Source: Candidatus Denitrolinea symbiosum
GTDB lineage: Bacteria; Chloroflexota; Anaerolineae; Anaerolineales; Villigracilaceae
Reading direction: 5' to 3'
Length of the DNA: 64,000 nt
Assembly (NCBI GenBank): GCA_017312345.1
Contig: BLAA01000001.1
Span: 2,170,001-2,234,000, forward strand
Shown here: piece by piece, positions 19,977 through 28,895 of the stretch
Numbering within the stretch: position 1 is the first letter of the stretch
Layout: the number at the start of each line of letters is the position of its first letter
The notes under the pieces: model-generated
What the model was told of the DNA's origin: nothing
The model's input: only the letters and a program-made list of their open reading frames with translations
The model's database searches: none
Made by a program: the position numbers and the translations under genes

Positions 19977-20900
19977 TCAAACGTCAACCGCTGCGCGCAG
20001 GAATTTCCGAATCTCATCCTCCGTGTTTTCGCGGACAGTGAACCAGCGGATGGACTCGTCTGTGGGTTTGAACCAGTTCGCCTGCCTGCGGACGAAGACC
20101 CGCGTGGCGCGTCGGATCTGGACCTTGGCCTGTTCCTCCGTCAATTGGCCTTTTACCACCCCGACGCATTCGCGATACCCGATCCCCGACATGGACGGTA
20201 GCTCCGATGAATAGCCTTTTTCGAGCAGCCGTCGGACCTCGTCCACGAAACCAGCCTCGAACATGGACTCGATGCGCGCGTCCACGCGCGCGTACAGTTC
20301 TTCGCGCGGACGCGTCAACCCGACGGCGATGAGGCGGTAGGGAGATTCCGCCTGGCCGCGCTGCTCGGAGAACCTCCGTCCCGTGGACAGGATCACCTCC
20401 AGCGCGCGGATCGTCCGCCGCGCGTTGCGCGCGTCGATTTTCGCCGCCGCTTCGGGATCGAGTAATTTCAGTTGATCGTGTAGCCAATATATTCCCTGTT
20501 CCGCCTTCAATTTTTCCAATTCGCTCCGCAGACGTTCGTCGGGCTTCACCTCCGGCGGACTCCAGCCCTCCGTCACCGCGCGGACGTATTGACCCGTCCC
20601 GCCCACCAAAAAGGGAAGTTTCCCCCGCGCGTGGATGTCCGCGATGACCCGCCGCGCCTCCCGCTGAAACTGCGCCAGCGACCAGGTCTCGTCGGGCTCC
20701 GCCACGTCAATCAAATGATGCGGGACGCGCGCCTGCTCCTCGGGCGCGGGCTTGGCCGTGCCGATGTCCATGCCGCGGTAGAAGAGACGCGAATCCGCGC
20801 TGACGATCTCGCCGTCCATCGTCTCCGCGAGACGGATGGCGATCTCGGTCTTGCCGACGGCGGTCGGTCCGATGAGGAGGATGAGGGGAGGGGGAGTCAT
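19977..20900 (-). CDS. miaA: tRNA dimethylallyltransferase MiaA
   Basis: This enzyme adds a dimethylallyl group to A37 of tRNAs that read codons starting with U. The 307 residues contain the P-loop LIGPTAVGKTEIA near 8-20, the DSRLFYRGMDIGTAKP substrate motif near 38-53, VGGTGQYVRAV near 100 and the tRNA-binding RRATRVFVRRQANWFK near the C-terminus. ATG at 20900 is preferred; a GTG directly before it is possible. It lies 18 bases after the lipoprotein gene, so the two may be co-transcribed. Confidence 0.95.
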   Translation of the reverse strand: MTPPPLILLIGPTAVGKTEIAIRLAETMDGEIVSADSRLFYRGMDIGTAKPAPEEQARVPHHLIDVAEPDETWSLAQFQREARRVIADIHARGKLPFLVGGTGQYVRAVTEGWSPPEVKPDERLRSELEKLKAEQGIYWLHDQLKLLDPEAAAKIDARNARRTIRALEVILSTGRRFSEQRGQAESPYRLIAVGLTRPREELYARVDARIESMFEAGFVDEVRRLLEKGYSSELPSMSGIGYRECVGVVKGQLTEEQAKVQIRRATRVFVRRQANWFKPTDESIRWFTVRENTEDEIRKFLRAAVDV

Positions 20901-20918
20901 CACGCGGTCGCCTCGAAT

Positions 20919-21695
20919 TCATTGGCACAGAAAATATGCGTCAATATTATCCCAGCCTTCGCGCGCCCATCCCGAGAAATCTTTCTTTGTCGTTCCAACA
21001 GGGTCGAAGCCTTTGTCCTGCAAGCCATAGAGCGTGCCTTGATAAATTTTGACCTTCCACCACCAAAAATCGTTCGAGCATACGGGGCCGTCCACAATCT
21101 TGATGGCTGTTCCTGGATAGATGGACATGAGTTCGGCGGCGGCCATATTTGACGCCTTGCGGATTATAAGGCGGTCGTCCTTGGTGCATACTGTGGCGTC
21201 GCGCCCCGCTTCGAGACGCGTGGGATACTTGGCGCCCGGACAGGACGAATCTTTGACCAGGCTGACTCCGGGATCGGCAGTGTAATAAATTACGGATGGC
21301 GCGCCCGATTCCAATTCGAGGACGATATCGCCGTCCGATTCGTGTTTGAGATCCACTTTTTTATACAGCGTATTGCCGTCGTCGAACGTGACTTTGAATT
21401 CTTTTTCTTCCTCGAGCGCATAGACCACCGCCTTATCGTCTACGCGGACGATCAGCACTTTCTGATCATATTGCTTTCGCATTGACCAAATCGTCGCTCC
21501 GCCTCCAACATCGAATGTTCCAATAGGCGTGACGATCTGCCCGGAAAAGCCGACCTTCAACTCGCCGCTTGAATTGATGGAGACCCGGACCGGGACGATT
21601 GGCGGCTGGAAACCAATTTCCGCTTCAGGCTGACAGCCAATGATGAGTAACGCTGCGACCACCGACAACAATCCCGCTGATTTCGAGTTCTTCAT
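20919..21695 (-). CDS. Lipoprotein with C-terminal SH3-like segment, function unknown
   Basis: The 258 residues begin with a lipoprotein signal ending LLIIGC. A beta-rich middle part follows, and then a stretch around 185-225 (LIIRKASNMAAAELMSIYPG ... WWWKVKI) that resembles bacterial SH3 domains, where WWKV is typical. Such domains often bind cell-wall peptides, but no enzyme motif is seen. Four Cys besides the lipobox may form disulfides outside the membrane. The base composition is less GC-rich than that of its neighbours. Confidence 0.7.
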   Translation of the reverse strand: MKNSKSAGLLSVVAALLIIGCQPEAEIGFQPPIVPVRVSINSSGELKVGFSGQIVTPIGTFDVGGGATIWSMRKQYDQKVLIVRVDDKAVVYALEEEKEFKVTFDDGNTLYKKVDLKHESDGDIVLELESGAPSVIYYTADPGVSLVKDSSCPGAKYPTRLEAGRDATVCTKDDRLIIRKASNMAAAELMSIYPGTAIKIVDGPVCSNDFWWWKVKIYQGTLYGLQDKGFDPVGTTKKDFSGWAREGWDNIDAYFLCQ

Positions 21696-21738
21696 TCTCC
21701 GCTTCCTTCCTCGACTGTGATGGATTTTGTAATTTGGT

Positions 21739-22089
21739 TTAGATTATATTCTCAAAATGGACGATCTTCGCCTCGCCCGACTCTCCCTCCACGGCGATGA
21801 TGTCCACGCGCCAGGCGCTGAATTCGGGGTGAGCGAGGACGTATTTTTCCGCCGCGCTCAACAGTCTCCGCCGCTTTTGGGGAGAGACGGAATATTCAGG
21901 GTAACCATATCGGTTGGACGAGCGCGCTTTCACCTCCACGAAAATCAGCACGTTGTCCTGTCGGGCGATGATGTCCACTTCGCCGCGCTCGGCGCGGAAA
22001 TTGCGCTCCAGAATCTGGCAGCCCTTCTTCTCCAGATATTCCGCCGCGGCCTGCTCGCCCCAGCGTCCCACGCGTTGTTGAGTTCTCAT
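21739..22089 (-). CDS. yraN: YraN/UPF0102 family nuclease-like protein
   Basis: This 116-residue protein has the UPF0102 pattern: GRWGEQAAAEYLEKKGCQIL at the N-terminus, RAERGEVDIIARQ with the conserved Asp, and the restriction-endonuclease-like LIFVEVKARSS near 50-60. The family is predicted to be a Holliday-junction-resolvase-like nuclease; the real substrate is unknown. The start MRTQQRVG at 22089 fits the family length. Confidence 0.9.
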   Translation of the reverse strand: MRTQQRVGRWGEQAAAEYLEKKGCQILERNFRAERGEVDIIARQDNVLIFVEVKARSSNRYGYPEYSVSPQKRRRLLSAAEKYVLAHPEFSAWRVDIIAVEGESGEAKIVHFENII

Positions 22090-22186
22090 CGAGTTCCTTT
22101 TCTGCCGCGAATGGCGCGAATTCCACGAAAACCAGCGCGCTTTTCGCAGAAGGTCTTCTCTTTGTGTTCTTCGCGCGCTTCGCGGT

Positions 22187-23383
22187 TCATTGATTGAACC
22201 GTTCCATGAAACTGCGGAGTCGGAATCTCAACCCGCGGTGACGCGGCTGGGCCGCGCGGACGAGTCCCTCGTAATAGCGCAGCATGATGCGCGTGGTGCG
22301 TTCGATGGCGTACTTGGTCGAATCCTCGCGGGCGGCCGCGCCCATCTGCTTCCGCAGTTCGCGCTCGGACGCCAGGCGCGTCATCTTGACCGCGAAGGCC
22401 GACGCGTCCTCGCTGGAAAGGAAGCCGGTGACGCCGTCGGTCACGGTGTCGCCCACGCCCGGCGAGCGGACTCCCAGCACGGGCAGGCCCGCGCCCATCG
22501 CCTCGATCACCGAGAGCGGATGGACCTCGGTCACGGAGGCGGTCGCGAACGCGTCGCACATGGCGAGGTAGGCGGGCAGGCGGTCGTAGGAGATCATCCC
22601 CTCAAAGCGGACGCGCCCCGCCAGCCCGAGGTCCGAAGCGAGCGCCTCCAGGTCGTCGCGCGCGGGGCCGCTTCCCAGGATCAGCAAGCGGACGCGGTCG
22701 AAGGCCTCCGCCAGTCCGCGGAAAGCGCGCAGGAGGAAGTTGAGATTCTTCTCGGGGCCGAGGCGTCCGACGTAGACGAAGAGGACGTCCTCCGCGTCGA
22801 AGCCGAAGTCCGCGCGGGAGAGCGGCTCGGCGTCGAGGAAGCGTTTCAGTTCCACGCCGTTGGGGACGACTTCGACGGGGCCGTCTACGCCGAGCTGGCG
22901 GAGGATTTTTTCCATGCCGCTCGAGGGCGAGACGACCAGGTCCACCGCTTTGCAGAAGGAGGGCATGTAGGCTTTGAGCAGGCCTCCGCTGATCTCTTCG
23001 GGCATGTGCGGCAGGTAGGCTTGCGCGTAAAGGTCGTAGCGCGTGTGGTTGGTGAAGACGATGGGGATTCGGAGCGGGCGCGCGTATCGCAGGGCGAGAC
23101 GGCCGCTTAAGAATGGGTGATGCACATGGACGACGTCCATGGTTTGGAGCAGGCGTTTGGCGGCGCGGTTGTAGCGGAACGACAGGTAGAAGCCCGTGTC
23201 CTGGATCGGCAGCCCCGGCGAGCGGATGACGCGCGGCTCGTCGTCGCGGTGTTCGAGATCGCCGAAGGTGAAGACGAAGACGTCGTGTCCGGCGCGTTCC
23301 AGGTGGCGTTTGTTCAGGTCAATGTAATTGGTGATCCCGCTGACGTGCGGCTTGTAGGCGTCGGCCATCATTCCGATGCGCAT
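22187..23383 (-). CDS. Glycosyltransferase family 4 (GT-B fold)
   Basis: This 398-residue enzyme would transfer a sugar from a nucleotide-sugar to a lipid or glycan on the cytoplasmic face. The N-terminus MRIGMMADAYKPHVSGITNY has the acceptor-side glycine loop. VVPNGVELKRF, FVYVGRLGPEKNL and the EX7E-type ASVTEVHPLSVIEAMGAGLPV near 300-320 are GT4 hallmarks. It resembles the alpha-glucosyl/mannosyl-diacylglycerol synthase group, but the acceptor cannot be fixed from sequence. Confidence 0.9.
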   Translation of the reverse strand: MRIGMMADAYKPHVSGITNYIDLNKRHLERAGHDVFVFTFGDLEHRDDEPRVIRSPGLPIQDTGFYLSFRYNRAAKRLLQTMDVVHVHHPFLSGRLALRYARPLRIPIVFTNHTRYDLYAQAYLPHMPEEISGGLLKAYMPSFCKAVDLVVSPSSGMEKILRQLGVDGPVEVVPNGVELKRFLDAEPLSRADFGFDAEDVLFVYVGRLGPEKNLNFLLRAFRGLAEAFDRVRLLILGSGPARDDLEALASDLGLAGRVRFEGMISYDRLPAYLAMCDAFATASVTEVHPLSVIEAMGAGLPVLGVRSPGVGDTVTDGVTGFLSSEDASAFAVKMTRLASERELRKQMGAAAREDSTKYAIERTTRIMLRYYEGLVRAAQPRHRGLRFRLRSFMERFNQ

Positions 23384-23483
23384 GGTGTCGCTCCCATTTT
23401 GTCTCTATGCGAGTCTTTCACTTTATTATATACTCTGCCCGTACGACATATTCTCATATACTCTTATTAGAAAGGGATGAATA

Positions 23484-24758
23484 ATGAACGATCAAGCGCA
23501 AGTAGCCGTCTTCATTGACTATGATAACATCGAAATCAGCGCCTCCGACAAGCTGGGGAAGGACGTGGATGTGGAGTGGTCGCTGGTGTTGGAGGCGGCG
23601 GCTCAAATTGGACGCGTGGCGGTGCGCCGCGCCTACGCGGACTGGTCTTCCTACGGGGGCGACCGCCAGCGCGAACTGCTCGGCTCGGGCGTGGAACTCG
23701 TCCACGTCTCCAGCAAGCGCGGCAAGAACGCAGCCGACATCCGCATTGTGATCGACGCGCTGGAACTGCTCGGTTCGGGCGCCAGCAACATCACCCACAT
23801 TTTGCTGGTGTCGGGAGACGGCGACTTTACGGAACTCGTCCATCGTTTGCGGGCGAGCGGCATCACGGTGATCGGGCTGGGCGTCAGCGGCGCGAGCGCG
23901 GAATACCTGATCAACGCCTGCGACGAATTCATTTATTACGACCGTCTCGTCGGCGCGGAGACGCCCGCGGCGGAGGCAGAGGAGGCGGGCGAGGGCGCCC
24001 CGTCCTTCGACATCACCGAGGCGCGTCAACTGCTTCGCCGCGTGCTTCAATCGCGGCAGGGAGAGTGGGTGCTGGCGGCGGAATTGAAGAACGCCATGCT
24101 CCGTCTCGACCCCGCGTTCAGCGAGCGCAACTACGGCTTCGCCAACTTCAAGGAATTCCTCGCCTCGGCGAAAGACATCGCCGAAAGCCAGTTGAACGAG
24201 AACAACCAGATCGAAGTCGCGTTGACCACCGCCGAGGCGGCGCACATCCCCGAAGCCCTGCTGGACGAGTACCTGAAGATCCTCGCGGAGCAGAAGGTGC
24301 GCATGACGCCGAACGAGTACCGTCCGCAGATCATCTTCCGCTTCTTCGACATCTGCAAAGCCGATCCCGATCTCAGCCTCACCAGTCTCAAAGAGCGGGT
24401 GCACGCCTACTTCCAGGAGAGCGCGCCGCACGTCAAGTGGCAGTACGTCCACGAGGCCGCGCATCAATTGTTCCACACCTATTGCTTCGAGTTCGAACAG
24501 GCGGAGGCTTACCCGACCGACACGCGTCTCTGGGACCGGCGCGTGTCCATCGCCTCGGGCGTCGAAAAATCCATTGACCTGCTGGACAAATGCGACCAGG
24601 GCCTGCTGTTCAAGCTGGCGCGTTCGCTCGGCGGCCCGAAGAAGATCAACAAGGAAGCCGCGGCGCGCCTGCTCTACGGCAGTTTCCGCGGACAGGCCAT
24701 GCTCGACCACGTCAAGGAATTGATTGACGGCTTGAAAATGACCCGCGGTGAAGCATGA
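23484..24758 (+). CDS. NYN-domain RNase-like protein with OST-HTH/LOTUS domain
   Basis: Residues 1-155 form an NYN (PIN-like) domain: VAVFIDYDNIEIS has the first metal-binding Asp residues, KNAADIRIVIDAL the middle acidic motif and LLVSGDGDFTELVHRL the third. Residues about 175-247 look like an OST-HTH/LOTUS winged helix, a module that binds RNA. The C-terminal 170 residues are not recognised. The architecture suggests an RNA-directed nuclease. Its stop overlaps the next start (ATGA), linking it to the ttuB/ttuA-like tRNA thiolation genes. Confidence 0.88.
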   Translation: MNDQAQVAVFIDYDNIEISASDKLGKDVDVEWSLVLEAAAQIGRVAVRRAYADWSSYGGDRQRELLGSGVELVHVSSKRGKNAADIRIVIDALELLGSGASNITHILLVSGDGDFTELVHRLRASGITVIGLGVSGASAEYLINACDEFIYYDRLVGAETPAAEAEEAGEGAPSFDITEARQLLRRVLQSRQGEWVLAAELKNAMLRLDPAFSERNYGFANFKEFLASAKDIAESQLNENNQIEVALTTAEAAHIPEALLDEYLKILAEQKVRMTPNEYRPQIIFRFFDICKADPDLSLTSLKERVHAYFQESAPHVKWQYVHEAAHQLFHTYCFEFEQAEAYPTDTRLWDRRVSIASGVEKSIDLLDKCDQGLLFKLARSLGGPKKINKEAAARLLYGSFRGQAMLDHVKELIDGLKMTRGEA

Positions 24759-24949
24759 CCGTTAAATTGGTTTTGCGCGACCAGGAATTCGAAGTCCGTC
24801 CGGGCATGACCCTGCTCTCCTCGCTGGAGAAGATTCAAGTCCTGCCCGAATCCGTCCTCGCCACGCGCGAGGGCGAGATGATCCTCGAGGATGAAATTCT
24901 CAGGGACGGCGAGGTCGTCAAACTGATCTCCGTGATTTCTGGCGGTTGA
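24755..24949 (+). CDS. ttuB: Ubiquitin-like sulfur carrier protein, TtuB/MoaD-like
   Basis: This 64-residue beta-grasp protein ends in ...VISGG. The terminal di-glycine is what sulfur carriers of the ThiS/MoaD/TtuB type need for adenylation and thiocarboxylation. It overlaps the NYN gene by four bases and lies 56 bases before a TtuA-like gene, so it most likely donates sulfur to that enzyme. No dedicated activating enzyme (E1-like TtuC/MoeB) is seen in the window. ThiS or MoaD roles are less likely because no thiamine or molybdopterin genes are near. Confidence 0.8.
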   Translation: MTVKLVLRDQEFEVRPGMTLLSSLEKIQVLPESVLATREGEMILEDEILRDGEVVKLISVISGG

Positions 24950-24955
24950 AATGTC

Positions 24956-24994
24956 GGGCGCCGGGTTTCTCCGAGGAACCTGGCGCCCGCTTTT
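24956..24994 (+). terminator. Stem-loop with T tract between ttuB and ttuA
   Basis: GGGCGCC-GGTT pairs with AACC-GGCGCCC and is followed by GCTTTT. It may cut expression of ttuA relative to the sulfur carrier. Confidence 0.6.
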
Positions 24995-25005
24995 ACAGGT
25001 GTTCC

Positions 25006-25938
25006 ATGAAGTGTAGAAAATGCGGCGCGAAAGCCTCGGTCAACATGCGCCAGCACAAATTGGCTTTGTGCAAGGATCACTATCTCGAATGGATCCCCGA
25101 GCAGACCGAGCGCTTCATCAAAAAATACGGGATGTTCCGCCGCGGGGAGAAAGTCCTCGTCGCGGTTTCGGGCGGCAAGGATTCGCTCTCGCTGTGGGAC
25201 ATCCTCCGCCGCCTCGGATACGACGCCGACGGACTCTACATCGGCCTCGGGATTGACGGGGGAATCGGCTACTCGTCCGAGTCGCAGCGCCTCAGCCAGA
25301 AATTCGCCGACGAAAACGGACTCCGCCTCCACGTTGTGGATGTGGCGAAGGAGTACGGTCAGACGATCCCCGCCCTGGCGGAGATCTCGCATCGCGGGCA
25401 GGGACGTCCGTGCGCGGTCTGCGGACTGGTCAAGCGTCACGAGATGAACCGCATCGCGCGCGACCTCGGCTACGACGTCCTCGCGACGGGGCACAATCTC
25501 GACGACGAGGCCGCGGTCCTGTTCGGCAACACGCTCCAGTGGTCAGAGGGTTTTTTGCGGCGGCAAAGTCCCGTGTTGGAGGAATCGCCCGGGCTGGCGC
25601 GCAAGGTCAAGCCGCTTTGTCGCTTTTACGAGCGTGAGATGGCGGCCTACGCGCTCCTGCGCGGGATCGAGTACATCTACGAGGAATGTCCCTTCGCCGA
25701 GGGCGCGACCTCGATCTATTACAAGGAATTGCTCAACCGCCTCGAGACCGACAAACCGGGCGCGAAGTTGATCTTCTACCTGCGCTTCCTCGAGGCGCGT
25801 GAGTCGGGACTCTTCGCGCCCCAGCCAAAAACCGAAGCGGAGCTGCATCCCTGTCCCAACTGCGGGCAGCCGACCTCCACTGCCGACTTGTGCTCGTTCT
25901 GTCGGATGGTCGAGAAGACGAAAGCGCTCGATGGCTGA
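25006..25938 (+). CDS. ttuA: tRNA 2-thiolation enzyme of the TtuA/Ncs6 family
   Basis: This is an ATP-dependent tRNA sulfurtransferase. The start MKCRKCGAKA at 25006 gives an N-terminal zinc finger (C3, C6, C22, H25). The PP-loop SGGKDS is at 55-60. Cys in PCAVCG (135, 138) and ECPF (227) match the three ligands of the catalytic 4Fe-4S cluster in TtuA, and a second zinc finger (CPNCG...CSFC) ends the protein. In Thermus TtuA makes 2-thio-ribothymidine at position 54; the Ncs6 branch acts at position 34. Which tRNA site is used here is not certain. The neighbour TtuB supports the thiolation role. Confidence 0.88.
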   Translation: MKCRKCGAKASVNMRQHKLALCKDHYLEWIPEQTERFIKKYGMFRRGEKVLVAVSGGKDSLSLWDILRRLGYDADGLYIGLGIDGGIGYSSESQRLSQKFADENGLRLHVVDVAKEYGQTIPALAEISHRGQGRPCAVCGLVKRHEMNRIARDLGYDVLATGHNLDDEAAVLFGNTLQWSEGFLRRQSPVLEESPGLARKVKPLCRFYEREMAAYALLRGIEYIYEECPFAEGATSIYYKELLNRLETDKPGAKLIFYLRFLEARESGLFAPQPKTEAELHPCPNCGQPTSTADLCSFCRMVEKTKALDG

Positions 25939-26644
25939 CGCGAAAACCTACCGTTACTTTGACCTCATTATGGCGGTCTTTGTGACCGTGCTGGTCGTCA
26001 GCAATGTGGCCTCGTCCGCGAAGATCGTGGACCTGCGCTTCAGCGTCGGCGGCGTGCGGATGGCGTTCGACGGCGGGACGCTGCTCTTCCCCGTCTCCTA
26101 TATTTTCGGCGACATCCTGACCGAAGTCTACGGCTACAAACGCTCCCGCCGCGTCATCTGGACGGGGTTCTTTTGCCTCGCGCTGTCCTCCGCCGTGTTC
26201 GCGTTGATCGGCATTCTGCCGGGCGAATCCACCTGGCAATCCTACGCCGGGGACGCGGCCTACGCGGCCATCCTCGGCGGGATGTCCAGCGGGGGAATCG
26301 TGTTCGGTTCGCTGGCTGGATATTGGAGCGGCAATTTCGCCAACTCGTTCACGCTGGCGAAGATGAAGATCTTGACGAACGGACGCTGGCTGTGGATGCG
26401 GACGATCGGCAGCACCCTCGTCGGCGAATTGGCGGACTCGGCGGTGTTCGTCTCGGTCGCGTCGTTGTTCGGCGTTTTCCCGTGGAGTCTGTTCGCGACG
26501 CTGGCGTTGACGAATTACCTGCTCAAATGCGCGGTCGAGGCGTTGATGACGCCCGCCACCTACGCGGCGGTCAACTTCCTGAAACGCGCCGAGGACGAGG
26601 ATCATTATGACCGCGACACGAATTTCAACCCGTTCGCGGCATAA
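25931..26644 (+). CDS. Queuosine-precursor-type transporter (YhhQ/VUT family)
   Basis: This 237-residue membrane protein has six or so hydrophobic helices and the YhhQ pattern: FDGGTLLFPVSYIFGDILTEVYGY near 45-70, SGNFANSFTLAKMK near 135-150, and RTIGSTLVGELADSAVF near 155-172. The family imports queuosine precursors such as preQ0 or queuine. Its start overlaps the ttuA stop by 8 bases, so it belongs to the same tRNA-modification transcript. No tgt or queA gene is in the window. Confidence 0.88.
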   Translation: MADAKTYRYFDLIMAVFVTVLVVSNVASSAKIVDLRFSVGGVRMAFDGGTLLFPVSYIFGDILTEVYGYKRSRRVIWTGFFCLALSSAVFALIGILPGESTWQSYAGDAAYAAILGGMSSGGIVFGSLAGYWSGNFANSFTLAKMKILTNGRWLWMRTIGSTLVGELADSAVFVSVASLFGVFPWSLFATLALTNYLLKCAVEALMTPATYAAVNFLKRAEDEDHYDRDTNFNPFAA

Positions 26645-26678
26645 CCCTTTTGATCCGCTGAAACTGCGGGGACTCTGG

Positions 26679-28586
26679 TTACGGGACGTAATATTGGACG
26701 ATCAACTGCGGACGGCTGTTCGCGTCCGCGTTGCCGCTGAATAGACTGAGAAAATTGGCGATCTTGTTATTGTTATCGTCCAGTTTGAAGCGCAGGCGGA
26801 TCTGCGTCAGCCCGGAGGGCGCGTCCAACTTGTTGACGAAGGCTTTTGCGGCGGTCAGATTCAGCGCGTACCAGCCTCCAGACGGGGACAGGTTGAAAGG
26901 GCCGAGGGTTTTATCGGGCGCGGCCTGAAAATCGGCCAATTCCAGGGCGGCTGTCTTGAAGACGCCTTTCTTGATATCCGCCAGGATGCCCTGAAAAATG
27001 CGGACCGGGTCGCCCCCGCCGTTCACGCCCTGCCATTTGACCCTGAGCGTGACTTTGGCGACGACCGCGTTATCGGGCAGGTTCGCGCCGGTGACGAACG
27101 AGAGAACGGAGCGGTATTGCCTGCGCGCCGCGTCGTCGCCGAGGCGGAGCGTGGCGGACGCGTTGTTCATCCTGCCTCCGGCCCCGCTGGTTTCGGAGGC
27201 TTCAAGCGCATAACCATCCTGTGTCGGGATGGATGTGAAGGCCGCGGTCGCGACGATCGTGTAAGGTTGGCCGCCCGTGAACGGGAGGCCGGCAAGCGGA
27301 TTATCCTGCAGGTCGGCGATGGTCGCCCCGGGCGGGACGTCGAGGCGGAGCAGGCCGCTCCCCGCGCCGGTCTTGACCGTGACGGTGTAGACGCCGCCCG
27401 AGCCGCCGACTCCGCTCACGGCCGCGGCGGCGAGGCCGCTGCCCGTCGTCAACTGGAAGTCGGCCGCGTCCACGTCCTTCACCGGCTTGGAAAACGTGAC
27501 GGTGAATTTCACGCTGGCGGCGGAGGTGGGGTTTGGGCCGGCGCGGACGATTGAAGTCACGCGGGGGGCGGAGGCCGAAGGCGAATTGACGCAGTTATTG
27601 TAGATATATGGTATCGCCGGTTGCAGTTCCTTCCACGAGTGCAGGTCGGGCCACCAGCCCGCGTCCCATGTGTAAAACGCAAACCCGTCCAGCGCCGAAG
27701 TGTCCAGGAACTGGCAGCTATATTTCTGTAACTCGTCGAGGGTGAATTTGGTCGAATAGCCGCGCGTGGTAAAGGTCTGCATCAAAAAGACAAGTTCCAC
27801 CTGCGCTTTGGAGGCGTCAATTCTCTTTCTATCGCTCAGGATCATGTTGAGCGCGGATGATTTGGAGGAGGTATTGCAGGTCCCTTCCACGTTCCCAGCG
27901 CAATGCTGCCACGTCACGGCGACGTCCATGATCCGCTCGATCTGGTTGTCCGGGAGCATGGACTTGTCGTATAAGTTGTCAATGTAATTCCAGACTTTGA
28001 TTGCCCGTCCCTTGGACAGCGCGTAGGCTTTGAGTTTGTCCTTTAAACCCGCCATTTCGTCGAACGACATGTCGCAGGTCCAGAAACTTTCGTGGGCGTT
28101 GACGATGCCGATGAAGTTGGAATATTGACTGGCGGTATCGAGCAGTCTTTTCACTTTGGCGATGTCGCCGTTCGCGCTGACGGGATAGGGCGCCTCCCAG
28201 CCGCAGTTCGGACGCGGGTTGTTCCAGTCCGAGGGCCAGATGACGATATTGACGTTCGCGGCCCGCGCGGACTCGAACGCCGCGCGCCATGCGGAGGCCG
28301 AGCCGTTGACGTCGAAATCCACGATGGCGGTGTTGACGCCCCAGTTTGCCAACACGGCAAAATCCGTTTTTTTGAGAACCCTGTCTGCAAGATAATACGT
28401 CGTGCTTCTGGCTGGGACGGCCTGCGCGTCCCTTGAAATGGACGACGCGTTGGCGCCGATCAGTTTGTGCCCGGCCAGCGAAGCGATCAACGCCAGTATG
28501 GTCAAAACCTGCGCGGCTCTGACTCTCCATCGGTTTATAATCGTATCTTGGCGGTTTTTGTCCAGGAAATGGAAATAGTTAAGCAT
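26679..28586 (-). CDS. Large exported protein with TIM-barrel-like N-domain and shared C-terminal domain
   Basis: The 635 residues start with a hydrophobic segment (about 24-40) that is a signal anchor or peptide. The region 60-330 reads like a glycosidase-type barrel (VNTAIVDFDV, NIVIWPSDWNNP, FIGIVNAHESFW, GFAFYTWDAGWW), with acidic residues after strands, but no family is named with confidence. A beta-sandwich of about 95 residues with the pattern VKFTVTFSKPVKDVDAADFQ follows. The last 190 residues (RLGDDAARRQYRSVLSF ... RLRFKLDDNNN) are paralogous to the end of the next upstream gene. It probably acts on extracellular glycan. AAAGG lies before the ATG. Confidence 0.72.
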   Translation of the reverse strand: MLNYFHFLDKNRQDTIINRWRVRAAQVLTILALIASLAGHKLIGANASSISRDAQAVPARSTTYYLADRVLKKTDFAVLANWGVNTAIVDFDVNGSASAWRAAFESARAANVNIVIWPSDWNNPRPNCGWEAPYPVSANGDIAKVKRLLDTASQYSNFIGIVNAHESFWTCDMSFDEMAGLKDKLKAYALSKGRAIKVWNYIDNLYDKSMLPDNQIERIMDVAVTWQHCAGNVEGTCNTSSKSSALNMILSDRKRIDASKAQVELVFLMQTFTTRGYSTKFTLDELQKYSCQFLDTSALDGFAFYTWDAGWWPDLHSWKELQPAIPYIYNNCVNSPSASAPRVTSIVRAGPNPTSAASVKFTVTFSKPVKDVDAADFQLTTGSGLAAAAVSGVGGSGGVYTVTVKTGAGSGLLRLDVPPGATIADLQDNPLAGLPFTGGQPYTIVATAAFTSIPTQDGYALEASETSGAGGRMNNASATLRLGDDAARRQYRSVLSFVTGANLPDNAVVAKVTLRVKWQGVNGGGDPVRIFQGILADIKKGVFKTAALELADFQAAPDKTLGPFNLSPSGGWYALNLTAAKAFVNKLDAPSGLTQIRLRFKLDDNNNKIANFLSLFSGNADANSRPQLIVQYYVP

Positions 28587-28895
28587 GGGTTAACCTTTGG
28601 CGAAAAAATAAACTGCCCGGATGACCAGGCAGTTTTGAACGATGCTCTATTGTGGCGACCTGGCGATGGGGATTGAGAAAAGCGACGATGTTTCCTTGAG
28701 GGGAGTTTTACGGTACGACGGCGGTCATCATACTACTGTGCGCGGAGAAAAAAGGAGTCGCCGAACTCCTTGCATTTTTGGTAACCTCGAATTTCGATTT
28801 TGGGGAACGGGACTCAGGTTTTCCGCGGCGCGCCTCGATCAAACAGCCTCGCGTTTGCGGGACGCGAGGCTGTGCAACTGATTTTCGGGCCGCTC
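28587..28895 (-). terminator. Intergenic region with three successive hairpin terminators
   Basis: No gene is seen here. On the minus strand there are three terminator-like hairpins. The first, 28844-28872 (CAGCCTCGCG/CGCGAGGCTG then TTTG), ends the upstream gene. The second, 28747-28771 (AAGGAGT/ACTCCTT then six T), follows. The third, 28609-28637 (AACTGCC/GGCAGTT then TTTATTTTTT), ends only about 22 bases before the ATG at 28586. The last may act as an attenuator in the leader of that gene; no known riboswitch aptamer is recognised upstream of it. Confidence 0.65.

Noticed and set aside
28587..28772. Cyclic-di-GMP (GEMM) riboswitch before the exported protein
   Set aside because: The GCAAA/AAACC core and tetraloop receptor are absent; only terminator hairpins are seen.
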